Shown here piece after piece: positions 53,043-64,000 of a DNA stretch of 64,000 nt. The notes beneath the pieces were generated by a model. That model ran no database searches. It was not told the origin of the DNA and worked only from the letters and a program-made list of their open reading frames with translations. Each line of letters begins with the position of its first letter. Position 1 is the first letter of the stretch. The position numbers were made by a program, and so were the translations under genes. Source of the DNA: Protonemura montana (Eukaryota > Arthropoda > Insecta > Plecoptera > Nemouridae); contig OX387606.1 in the NCBI GenBank assembly GCA_947568835.1, positions 23,604,111 through 23,668,110 of the forward strand. Direction: 5' to 3'.

Positions 53043-54519
53043 AATGTTAGCTGTCAAAGCAAGGAAGTAAAAAATGCTTTAACCTAGTTTGACCTGTTTA
53101 GCCTTGAGACCACAAAGTTCCAGCTGTTTGCACAAAGATTTAAAACTTGACAGGAAACATCTGAACTTGACCTACGTAATTAATACGAAGAAAGCTACGA
53201 GTTGTCTGAAGAACTCATCGAGTTCTTTTAGAAGGTAGTAAAGGCAATTAACAAATGCATAGAGGACAGTTTCCATCCATTCACAACACATATTGGGAAT
53301 GACAAAATACAGAAAATGTCTAAAAAAAATAAAACCAGTACTCGTGCGTGTTTCATTTTAACTTTTTATTGAGCGCATTGTCTAATTTACCAGGCGTATT
53401 AGCCAAACTTTTGATTAAACATACCTCTAGTAGCATTTTAAATTGATAATGGACAGTTTTCTGCTAGGTAAGATATCGTTTGAACAAGTTATACAATTTG
53501 AAAGAGTCGTCGAGTGTCTAATGCTTGCCGATGGATTCCATCGTAAGATTGTCGACAAGAACTAATTAACACATGGAACACGCTTGCGTTAATAAAATGC
53601 CATACAAAAACGTATGACAGACAAAAGTTTGTGTTAATTTTTCCATAAATTGTGTTTTATATTTGATAACTTTTATTGATAACACTTTGAACTTAAAACA
53701 ATGTATCTTTTTTTACCCAGTTTAACTGAGATTTCCCCCCTAATTTGCACTCTTACACATACACACACACACGAACACACATGATATTACAAGCACACAG
53801 AATAACTCTCATTTAAAACTTATTATTATTTCAACAACCCATTTATAACTAAGAGTAGGTATCCAGTAATAATTACTCATCTCTTCGTGTTACCCAAATT
53901 ATTTATACAATCATTATGTCCTAACAGAAATAATCAATGATAATTTAATATTTTTCACACGTTGTAACTAGGATTATCGTATCCCTACAATTTTGTATTG
54001 TTAGTTAATGTTTATTCATTTATTTCTTAAAGTGTCAATCGAATCAGTAATTAAGATTGGCAACGACAACGTCTACCTATCTATATTCAAGCTCACACAT
54101 TGCTAATCTATCTACGTGCTGTGATATCATTTGAAACAAACTAGCCTTAGTATTGTTAGGTTTAACTACGAATGAAGATTGGTTATGAGGGCTCACAATA
54201 ACGCCATCGACAGGCTACAAGACATCATGGAACTATGGCTAACGTTATAACGATTGGTAGGCATTACAGTAATGTTCTTGTGATTGGTCTGGCGTATGGG
54301 CATACACAAAACACAAAACACAAGCTATAGGCGACTTTTACGATGAATTACAACTACCTAATCTCACATTCAGATTATGTGTGCATTTTGTGACGTGCAT
54401 TGAGTTCACACCAAAAGTTTTTAGTATCTCGTGAATTTTTGAAAAAAATAAACGAGAAACCTTACAAGATTGCAATCACTCAAATGATAAAAAGTTTAAA
54501 ATTGAAAGAAGTCTGTGAA
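53043..54519. other. Upstream of the BtpA gene, AT-rich
   Basis: Contains a short (AC)n run near 53757-53785 and otherwise AT-rich unique sequence. It must include the BtpA promoter; no TATA box stands out and no other gene is seen. Confidence 0.5.
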
Positions 54520-55030
54520 ATGTGATTTAAATTGCAAATGCTTGCAATAAGTATTTAATGATTAGGAACCCTAATAACCTCCAACGGGGTCGCCAAAACA
54601 GGGTGGCAAACCTAAATCTCAACTTTTCGCAGGTGTTGCTCAAACCAATTAGACTACTCGAACATGTCATTTTGGATTTTTTTTTCTCATCAAATTAACT
54701 AAAACCTTTTAAGTAGGTTTAAGTAGCTCAATGGATTAGAGCAACACCCACGACATGTGGAGATCGGGGTCAAAGTAGCTCAATTGGTTAGAGCAACACC
54801 CACGACAGGTGGAGATCGGGGTCCAAGTAGCTCAATTGGTTAGAGCAACACCCGCGACAGGTGGAGATCGGGGTCCAAGTAGCTCAATTGGTTAGAGCAA
54901 CACCCACGACAGGTGGAGATCGGGGTCCAAGTAGCTCAATTGGTTAGAGCAACACCCCATGATAGGCGGAGATCGGGGTTCGAGTCCCCATTTGGGCATC
55001 AATTTTCGAGAGGCTGTTAGCGTTCCTTAC
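54520..55030. mobile_element. tRNA-derived SINE with inverted head and five tandem plus-strand heads
   Basis: At the left a minus-strand head remnant (CAGGTGTTGCTCAAACCAAT, ending near 54665) is followed from about 54715 by five plus-strand units of 53-55 bp. Each has an A box (AAGTAGCTCAATTGGTTAGA), CAACACCC, and GGTGGAGATCGGGGTC. Only the last unit has the full B box (GGTTCGAGTCCCC) and the family body (GCATCAATTTTCGAGAGG). The complete unit folds as a tRNA-like cloverleaf: GTCCAAG pairs with the terminal TTTGGGC region, but U33 is missing, so it is not a working tRNA gene. Confidence 0.85.
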
Positions 55031-56026
55031 AATTGAAAGAAATCGCCAAAATATTTCATGAAATAATGAATCGTGGCCCAACCATTCACTTATCTACCTC
55101 TCCTATAACATGATATAATATGGTATTGCTCTGCACTATGACAGCATTTATATTCAATTAAATCACGTCAATCCTTTTGACGAGCCATCGACTGGTTGAA
55201 AAATTAAAATGAACCGTGGTCAAATTCGTCCGATGGAGATCATCGATAACGAAAGGCAGTATTTGGTATTTCTTTCTTACAAAGGCCCTACATGTTCGTC
55301 TGTCGTTCGCAAGATTAAAACCCAGTTCAGAGTAAGGTACAATAAATTAACTTGACAAGGCTATTACTCGTCAATCTTATTTACACGTGCGAGCACAGTT
55401 TCTACTCTGATAGATTTGATATTTTTAATTTTATCAGTTCTGAAACCTTAAGACTAATATCAAATGATAACATTTTTAATTTAGTTTAACATTTGCAGAA
55501 AACAATTGTTAATGCTTTAGTAGATTTAATTTAAATTAAATAGTATAACTAAATTATGCAAATACATAATATTACGTAACAGTACAAATAAAATCATATA
55601 TTTTTTTTCAATTTTCTATGAATAACTACGTATTTTGATGCGATAAAGTGTTGACTTGAAGACAGTTACTTCAAACTTTAATTGTAAAGTCGCTAAAAAT
55701 TAATATAATTAGCTTAAGCATATCAAACATATAGATGCCTGGCAATATACTTAATATTTTTTTTTTACTTAAGTCTATAATTAAAAAAAAAATAATGCCA
55801 CAAAACAGAATATCTAATCATAGTTAGGCTTTGAATACTTGTAGTTTAGTTGACACTCTTTGTGTTTTACAACTAATAAATTTCATGGTTGCATCACAAA
55901 ATATGGTCTACTACCAAGAACCATCCGAACCACTTGCATGTTTCTTCGGTGCCCGGGTTTTGTCAGCCCTACGCTAAAGGAGCCCGGCGCTTGCCGGACA
56001 AGAGATCATCTGTGATGTGTTGGAAG
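55031..56026. other. AT-rich intergenic DNA
   Basis: Long A and T runs, no repeat family and no coding signal recognised. It contains the 3' flank of the TP53INP gene. Confidence 0.5.
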
Positions 56027-59000
56027 TTAGCAGCATTTGCGGTTATTGTTTGCCCCTGAGTGTTGCTGTTGGTGGTCTGAACGTCGCTGGCGCTTATTAC
56101 GAGCGGCGTTCACTTCACGAGCCTTGTTACTACGGTCCAGCGTATTGCGCTTCAGTACTTGATTCACTCGGCATTGATGAATCTGTGGACCAGGCAACGT
56201 CATTCATTAGATACCTGCCATTTTATTTATTTATTTCAAACCCAGGACAATAGGGAAATCTCTTGAAATTTGAAACTATTTTTTTATTTTTTTTTGTAAG
56301 AAAATAATGAACACGTATTTTTTTATTTTCTTCTGAATCCAATTTTGAATAAAATATCTCTGTTTAAAATGTTAGCGTTTGAATCTCGTACGAAAACGAG
56401 GGTCGCCATTTTTTATGACAAGAAGTGAAATCTGACGTCAAGAAACAGAAGCGAACGCAAAGGATACAACAAAATGACGTCAGAACTACCTGTAGTTAAT
56501 CACAGCCCGTTTTAATCCCGCCACGAGAATTCATATTTTAGCCATTCTTAAAACAAATATAAATAGAAAAGTTATGATCGGATTATATAAAGAAAAAATA
56601 CGTCTGATTTTATTTTGAATGCGTATTTGAACACAATGATAATAATTAAAAAATAATCTTAATGAGATTTCCCTATAACATAGTAACTGTCTAGGTTGGG
56701 TCAGTTGTCTAGCCAGGATAAATAATAATATTTGCACAAGATGTAGATACATATATATGATGATTATAAGTTAGAAATTGAAAGAATGGCTTTATAAATA
56801 GTAGATGTGATTCTATGTGGGATTGGTCGTGGAGGATGGGTATTCATCTCGGCTGTAGAAGGGCTTTGATTGGAGTAGCAATCGCTGTAAAGCACAAACA
56901 TTAAACTCCTCTGCATTGCCTAACTTGTGACACTTGCAATTGACAGGGAAACAGACACCACTTCAGTCAATTTCAGTTAAGTACATCTTCTAAGTTTGTA
57001 CGCCGTTCGCACACTTAAACGATTTAGAATGATTTAAAGTAAACGTGTTTAATCGGTGCTTTGTACTTTGTTGCACCCACCAGATCTTAAATTAACTCTC
57101 CCTTGCAATTTGACATCTTAGCAAAGCTCTAATTGAAGGCCATGTCAACCATTTTGCAAGATAAAGACAGACTATTGGAATGAACCTTCAAGACCTCCCA
57201 AGCATCGATCGTTTTCCCATCCTCTCTTTCACTCACCTTTTGCGCAGACTTGAGCTGGCCGCCCTGCTTGTCTTGCTGGTGAGCCGCCGAGGTAGCCGCC
57301 GCCCTTCTATTGGGCCTGGGGGCGGGTCGAGCTTCCGCGGGGGCGGGGGGAAGGGCAGGCCGCGCCCCCGGACGGGACACGCCCCCTTCGGAAGGGGCGG
57401 ACCTCTGATACACCGACATACTCGGGTGCTCGATCAGCAGGTCCTCCAGGGGAGACGTCTCCAAGTACGCTGGCCCCGCTGAAGTGAAACAAGGAGGAGG
57501 AGTTAGGAACCAGGACTCCTCCAACGAGAGGCAGGCAGGCAGGGAGGAGAGGGAGGAGCTACGCGACAGCGAGTAGAACTCCGAGGGGGAGGCACGGAGG
57601 TAGCGGGGCACGTCGGCGATTGCTAGCTCGAACGAGGGGACGCTTTCAAAGCAGGACTCGTCGAGGTCGCAATCTCTTCTTTCATCGTCTGAAGAGAGAA
57701 ACGAATATTTCGAATCAGTGATTTTGCAACGTCGGTACAGCGTTATGTGTGCGCTTCTTATCGCTAGCATGCACCACCACTTTAAAGGTTTAAGATTGCA
57801 TTTAGAATATTAGTTATCGCTGCTTAAGATGATGAAAGAGTAATTATTCAAGTTTTTTTAATTGATCAAGGGAGGAAGTTTTATCCTAGACAGTTTGTTA
57901 GGGAGCAGGATTTTGCGTTTTCTGTTCCTTTTCAAGGTGAGGCAAGGCGGGACGAAGGAAAAGAGTTGTCGTTTTCGTTCGTCTCGTAGATTGGAAAAGC
58001 AGTGCGAGTTGATCCACAAAATGTAGTTCATTTAGTTCCAGTATTACAATTTTCTCAACTCCTAAATACAGTTGTGAGTTAGGACAAATGCTCTGGTGAA
58101 TTCCAATCACATGCAGCGAAACATTGGCTATCTAATCTCATTCGATCTCAATTCACTGGAAAAGAGTAACAAAATAGGGGTGCGGGATGGTTGAAAATCC
58201 TGGCTTGTTGTTACTTTCAGTAAATTTATACTAAAATGGTGGTACCATGGAGGTATATGGACCGCAATGTGCCCAAAGCAAGGCAACAGAACTTAGGCTC
58301 TGTGTTTTCTCTGTGCTCTTGCCGAGGAAGAGGACAGGTGTCTTACCAACTGATCTCAAATAATCTTGATAGCAGTTGACAAGGAGAAACTTTGAGGCCA
58401 AGACCGCCATCTTGTGAGTCCCTTATTTTGAATCCTCTCAAAGAGCACTTTCATCAGTAGTTTTAATGGTGTTTGTAGTTTTTACTAACCCTTTAATTGT
58501 GGAAGTTGGCTCCAAACATGTTTTAAAAACTCTAAAATGTGCATAGAAATCAAAGGGACCATTTGGAACTAGAGACTCCTATCTCTTCCCAATAATGGAT
58601 TGCTTGATTGCAATTTTGATCAGCTGTCTGGATCCTATGCTCTATCTAGGTTATTTGATATCAGCTGGCTGGATCCTATGCTCTATCCAAGTTATTTGAG
58701 ATCAGCTGGCTGGATCCTATGCTCTATGCAGGTTATTTGAGATCAGCTGGCTGGATCCTATGCTCTATCCAGGTTATTTGAGATCATCTGGCTGGATCCT
58801 ATGCTCTATCCAGGTTATTTGAGATCAGCTGGCTGGATTCTATGCTCTATCCAGGTTATTTGAGATCAGCTGGCTGGATCCTATGCTCTATCCAAATTAT
58901 TTGAGATCAGTGGTCTTACCCCCATCGACGCTATTGTCGATCAGGACCCAATCATCGTCAGCGTCCACAGCTCGCAATCTGACGTTGTCTTCGTCCAATG

Positions 59001-59061
59001 AGCTCTCTTGTTCGAGCGGCTGCTGGTTTCCGAGCAAATAGTTGGCCAAGTTGGTGAACAT
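56027..59061 (-). CDS. TP53INP/DOR-family autophagy and transcription cofactor
   Basis: There are three coding exons on the minus strand: 58920-59061, 57237-57688 and 56027-56182; phases agree and the product is 249 residues (vertebrate TP53INP1 about 240). The N-terminal region holds an LC3-interacting motif in an acidic setting, ADDDWVLIDN (core WVLI). The central exon has Ser/Pro-rich sequence and the family signature PLEDLLIEHPSMSVY. The C-terminal exon is basic (RNTLDRSNKAREVNAARNK), as in the family, where this part directs nuclear location and membrane or VMP1-related interactions. Family members shuttle between nucleus and autophagosomes under stress. The last exon was found by acceptor (GGTCCACAG), phase and basic composition, so its exact end is a little less sure. 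The first intron starts straight into a 41-bp minisatellite. Confidence 0.9.
58620..58908. repeat. 41-bp minisatellite, second array, about 7 units
   Basis: Same unit as at 30.5-31.2 kb (GATCAGCTGGCTGGATCCTA, TGCTCTATCCAGGTTATTTG). It ends about 10 nt from the splice donor of TP53INP exon 1. The sequence left of it (GACCGCCATCTTGTGAGTCC, CATCAGTAGTTTT) is related to the flank of the first array. Confidence 0.9.
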
Positions 59062-62000
59062 TGTGTCCTGTAAAAGAAAGAAACGCGTTCACGTGAGACC
59101 TTGAACCGTTAATTGCATTTTAATTGCGACGCCAGCTGATGGTTTTTGTTATTTTCGTCTTGGCTATGATGTTTGAGGTGATGTCAGATAGTGTGATGTG
59201 GTCATTTGGAGCCAAGAAGTTTTGCAATTTGACACCAAAACATGTCCAGTTGAAAGTGCTATAAAATGCAAGATGGTAATCAAAATTTAAAAAATGCCAT
59301 TACAATGTGACACTGCAGGTGTGGTTAAATACTTGTCAAATCCAAGGCCCAGACAATCAATATTTACACTTTTGTTTTTATCCATTCCCTCATCTTGAAA
59401 ATGGTGCTGTTATACAATACAATACAATACAATGTTTTCTTACACCTACAACTTGCTTGGTACTTATATCTGGCGCTCTAAAAAGAATAATAGCATATTT
59501 CTAAGCGGCCTGTTAAAAACCTAGCAGTCCATTAACAGCCGTTTAAACGCTGTTATTTGTTAACAGTCTGTTAACTTCTTAGTCTGCTGAACAATGGGTG
59601 TACAGACGCAGAATTGCACACAACAATGGGTCTTTTTGTTCGATTGACCCAAAACTTTAAACAACAATGCATCAGTAAAAGCAGCAACACTTGAAAAATA
59701 AATCGCCACTCAGAGATTTATGAGTTAAGACTGTCACACTGAAGAACTGTATATTGTTAGATTTATCATCATTTGGCATCGCTTTGTTATGGAAACAGAA
59801 AAATATTTTCCTTTCGAAAAGTAGTCTGTCAGTCTGGTAGGTACCCAGTATCGGTACTTCGTATCGGTGCCTACCTACTTGTCATTCCGAAGGACAACGA
59901 GTTACAATTATCATGAAGCCACGTCATCAGTGTCACGTCCTATCCACTGCACTATCTCTTCAGAAAGTTATGGTCACATTAAGATTGTAAACAGTGCATT
60001 TTTTACGGTATTTATCATTTATTTGGGCGGAAAAAAGGGGACGCTCTCAACCCAGAACGAACGGTTTTTTTATAGCTCCAGCAGCAGTGGGTGCCTCGTC
60101 TGCGACTTGCCAACGTGCCAAGGTGTCCCGATGAACCTTCTGAAGGTTGACGTCTTTCGTGCCAAGGTTAGATCTCGCATTAAATGCCGTCTTGCTCGCT
60201 GAGCGAACGCCTTCACACTGCATCTTTGTGCAGGGTAGGTCAGTTACGAGGCAAGAACCACATGGGTATCAGAAGGGTAGCGACACCCCTTGGCCCTTAC
60301 CCATTACCATGACAAAGTTGCGTTACAAAAAGCCATGTTCACCAGCCAAAACCATGCCATAATTTATTGCACTCAAAGTGTGGAATTTTTCTAATCGCAA
60401 AGAAACGTTAGAATTTGAAATGTTACATGCTTGTTATTGTTTTAGGTGACGCAGTATGGTGCCTTGCTGCGAAACGCACATCACCGCAAGTTGATCGCAG
60501 TTTTAAATCGGAGGAGTGCGTCAGAGTTTGGTGGAATGTTACGATGCGCACATTTTATTTTCCTCCGGGCAGAAGTGGACCCAGAGAGAGATCGTTTCAG
60601 AAGCAGTGGCCAGTGATTCGAATGGCGTTGCTTGTGCAATGATGAAATCTTATGGAAGCTACGATGACATGCCCAGCAACAGAGCACTCGTCCCACTGAC
60701 TTCACTAACGCGTTACTCGCTGGCGGGTTAAACAGTGTTATGCAATCTTGGCGTTATTTCAGAAAAATCCTATCTGACGTTAGACAGGCTGCAGGTTGGG
60801 CGCCGAAATAGATTTTTGGTCGCGCGTATTATCATCGTGCCAAAAACCTCTGGCGATTTCTGGCCTCGGTGCGATGCGGGGAAGATATCGCTTCTGTCAG
60901 ATTCAAGACGTAACGTCAGAACACCACTTAAGAGTTTACAAGGTTCGCGAAATCTTGGAAAGTGGCAAGGCCGCATTAAAACACGGGCATTAAACAGGCG
61001 CTCGCACTTATTCTTTTTTTTTCTACAAAGAATCCAAAGAGCACAATTTGCTCGTATTGCGACTCGGGTTAGTGCATACGTATAATTGGACATTGCTACC
61101 AAAGATGCGCGTGTTTGATCGGCGCAGAAACTAATGAACTTGAGTGGCATTTGAGCGACTTGTACTATCAGAACGCGTCGGGTCAAACCATCACGAATTC
61201 ACTATCTAATTATATGCTTAATTAATTTTAACTGGCACGAATTTCTGCCCAATCATCGCACTTTGCGCGCTTCGGGTCGCCCAACTCTCTCGAAACAAAG
61301 CTTTCCGGGTAGTGAGCTATCAGCAGTTATTTATTTATTTTTTCATTTGACACCCGACAATAGTTTTCCATGGATATCAGCCATCATAACCAACAAATGG
61401 ACCTCATAATTTTCAATTAGTCATGCAACATTGGCACGGCAAAGTCATTCGGTTCGATTTCCGACCTAGCTATCTTGTCAGTGTGTTCAATCATGTTTGA
61501 CGTTTAACTCGGCACTGCAGCTGTCATTTTGCAAGCACGTGCTCGCAAAGTGTTCTTTCATCCAACGGGCGACGGTGACATCATCTCACTCGGCCGTGAT
61601 CTGTCGCAACAATTGCAAGATACGGCAACACAACACAATGGTCTGCCCATAGGTACTTGTACAGTGCAATTGAAATCAGCGCTTACTTGCACACGTGTGT
61701 GCGTGTTAAATGAAACGAGCGTGTTGTGCTAATTGCTAGGCCCCAGTCGAATTAGTGGCGGCCGCCGTAAGGAAACGGGACGCGGGAGAGGTACCATCAA
61801 AAGTGTTGTGCAATCCGAAGACTTATACATGGTGGTGGGCCCTGACCTGACCTTTCGACGTCTCTTATAGAGTGGCCTTCGTCATGCCTTTCCGAGCTAC
61901 CGGAGGGAACACCTACACAGCCGATTTATGCGGCAATATTTCTGCAAACAATTAAAATTCAGCGGATGGGCAATTCGCGCAATATCCCGTGCAAACCCCC

Positions 62001-62851
62001 AATTGGCTAAATGGTAGATGACTGTAATGAGCCTAGAGTTTCCCCAAACAGTGAGTAATTAATGTCAATATCAATGATTGTATATATTATATTATACTGT
62101 CTGGCATAAAACGCATGGATTTGTTGTCTGAAAGTCAAGGTGCCCGTCAGTCTCCCACTAATTTCCTTTTATCACCTCTAATAAGTGAGTGCTAAGGCTG
62201 TCGCTAATGATGTCGCATGCCCTGTTCAGAGATAAGCGCTATTAGAGACATATCCATCGAATTCTGTCATGATAGTCAGCCAACCGAGTCAATGTCCGTC
62301 CCCTATACCATTAAATACCCCGTAGGTAATTCGCTTACAAACGCTACGATCTCTCGATTTGTGTCTACCACCGGGAAGTTCATGCGTTTGTATCTCCTCG
62401 GCCGTGCCCCCACCATAAGCCACTTGTAGACTACACTTATCAGGCGAAGGAAACAAAGGACGGACGGAACGACTCAAAAGCAGAGCAAAAGAGAAAATCT
62501 ATGCACGGTTGAAAACTCGATACAAATAAAGAGTGCGTTTTTCAAAAATAAATTACTGTTATACAGAACGGTGCCTAATGGGCATCGTATTCTTCGAGTG
62601 CCCGTTAAAGTACGTCACGGTTTTGTTTGTGCTCACTGGTTTTTCATGGAGGAAATCGGAGAAATGAATCAATCTTTTCGTTTGCGAATGCACTGACTGG
62701 GGAGGTTGCATGACCAAAGCAAGAAGTAGCCCGTGGAGGGTGACGACATGACAGCGAATGAGGCCAGGCGATCGATATGCCCACAAACCCCAGCTCTAGG
62801 GCTCCCTAGAGGGCTCCCGCACCGATTTTCCAGGGCTACTTCCACGTCACG
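59062..62851. other. Gene-poor right end, first part
   Basis: Upstream of TP53INP. A short (ACAAT)n run lies near 59418. Several short open frames exist, but none has a recognisable domain or convincing splice context, so none is called. It may contain 5' UTR exons and the promoter of TP53INP. Confidence 0.5.
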
Positions 62852-62874
62852 TCCCCCCCCCCCCCCCCCCCCCC
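62852..62874. repeat. Poly-C tract
   Basis: An unbroken run of about 22 C, followed by GCCGCCG. Such tracts can form i-motif/G-quadruplex structures and are prone to sequencing length error. Confidence 0.9.
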
Positions 62875-64000
62875 GCCGCCGTCCCCTGCCCCTCAACTTG
62901 CCGTCAGTAAAGCAATGAAAGGAAAGTCACAGTTTTAAACACTATCACTAGTTGGAATATATGGTACCAACATTCAGCTGCCTTTTGTTATGCAAATTTT
63001 TTTTTTTTTTTTCAAATTAAAACTTTTCACGAGCCAAATTACGTGGAGACGTGCCCAAAAATGTGCGTTGCCCTCTTCGTTTGAAACTTTGTTGAACGGC
63101 TTTGGTTTAGCCAAGTGCATCTGCCATAACATCAGTACGGCTGCTTTTTTTTGGCTGCCCGAGATGTAAATTTTCACTGCATTTAGCGCAGTGAAGTTAA
63201 TAACAGTGTCAGTTGGAAGAGCTAATTAATGCCCAGCTATTTATAAAGCAGCTCTCCGGAGCAAACACAGGGCAAACACAATGCATTCTCATAGTTGCAT
63301 CTCTGCTTCGAATCGTGCACTTGAAAACAAAAAGATTTTCCGAAAACGATATTTTTCTTAAAACTGTGACTCTCGATTTGATGCCACAATCAAAGTACGA
63401 AAACAAAGAGACACTGAAAACAGAAATGATCAAACACCGCTGAAATTATTTGAATTGTACACTCGCCTGTTTGTGTGAAAAATAAGTCTTGTATAAAAAT
63501 TGTCCCTTGGCCGTTTCTTTTTCCGCGTTTGTTTCTCTCACTTTGACGTATTGCTCGGGTGCTTAAGTGTTGCTGACTGACAGTTCGCTCGTTGTTGTTA
63601 CCCCTCCGGCCCTCTTCCCACTGCCCAGCTGATGGCGTCACCACAAAAGCGATCGCAGGGGCAGGGGACACGGCAGCGAGAAACAGCTGGTTAAACGTCA
63701 AAACTCTCCCCACTCCCTGCGCGTGCGTTCGTCGCCCACGACTGTGATTTCGTTCTCTCTCGCTCTCTCTCTCTCTTTCAGCGTTCTGATGTAATCTGAA
63801 ATATCCCGTTCTCTGTTTAATATTTCGTCGGTTTATTAAGTAGACCCTTTCGGTAGAAGCTACGGCCAAAGGCGAAAAGTGGATCTCTACGCAACTGAGA
63901 AGTGCGTACCTATAGTTCGACCAGAATATGAGGTCCTGGCATTTTAGCTTTGCAAAGGTGCAGCTTGTTGCCTATAGTTAGACCAAAACGTTGGACAGAT
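62875..64000. other. Gene-poor right end, second part
   Basis: A T run lies near 62998 and a CT-rich microsatellite near 63755-63780. No gene, RNA gene or mobile element is recognised. Confidence 0.5.

Noticed and set aside
54715-55000. Cluster of real tRNA genes
   Set aside because: The units lack complete B boxes except the last, lack U33 in the anticodon loop, and continue into the SINE body; they are tRNA-derived repeat heads.
55900-56260. Plus-strand 78-residue frame (MLEVSSICGYC...)
   Set aside because: The minus strand here encodes the basic C-terminal exon of the TP53INP gene with a correct acceptor and phase, so the plus-strand frame is a shadow.
60000-61100. Possible exons around ATGAACCTTCTGAAG and nearby open frames
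   Set aside because: No domain, no convincing acceptor and donor pair, and no partner exons; not enough to call a gene.

Overview
The window is nuclear DNA of an invertebrate animal. Every protein gene is split by introns, intron phases match at every junction I could check, and the intergenic and intronic DNA is full of short pol III-derived elements. An arthropod is my best guess, not proven: several secreted-protein genes have the layout typical of arthropod cuticle genes (TATA box, a first coding exon of only 9-15 nt, and an intron inside the signal peptide), one encodes a cuticle-like Pro/Tyr repeat protein, and a pink-eyed-dilution gene is present.

Layout, left to right: the 3' part of mlh1 (+, to 5903); a Pro-rich secreted repeat protein (-, 7185-8644); a LITAF-domain protein (+, 9384-9782); a complete OCA2/P-protein gene (+, 10693-19149, 15 exons); a large secreted protein with eleven four-cysteine modules (+, 20434-25236) and a smaller paralogue (+, 26185-27911); a trypsin-like protease with an odd oxyanion-hole residue (-, 28505-33548); a His-rich secreted protein (-, 34212-36815); a 0.55 kb hexanucleotide array; two tandem secreted paralogues sharing an LNPVEVT motif (-, 39641-40838 and 41653-43453); a Dbl-type RhoGEF (+, 46319-49826); a BtpA-family gene (-, 50094-53042); and a TP53INP/DOR autophagy-type gene (-, 56027-59061). 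The last 5 kb shows no gene I can support.

The striking unit is the 7-44 kb block. Six secreted, low-complexity or modular structural-looking proteins share one gene architecture and lie with a secreted serine protease, interrupted by the conserved genes LITAF and OCA2. This reads as an extracellular-matrix, cuticle or adhesive gene cluster that grew by tandem duplication. The function is inferred; no module matches a family I can name.

Repeats: a 5S-rRNA-derived SINE (about ten loci, several with the 5S-like head amplified as a 91-bp unit); a tRNA-like SINE (one locus with five tandem heads); inverted tRNA-Lys-like halves; a 480-bp foldback MITE (two copies); a second foldback family (seven copies) carrying a hairpin-GAAAC motif; truncated LINEs, one inserted inside a SINE array; and a 41-bp minisatellite at two loci that share flanking sequence.
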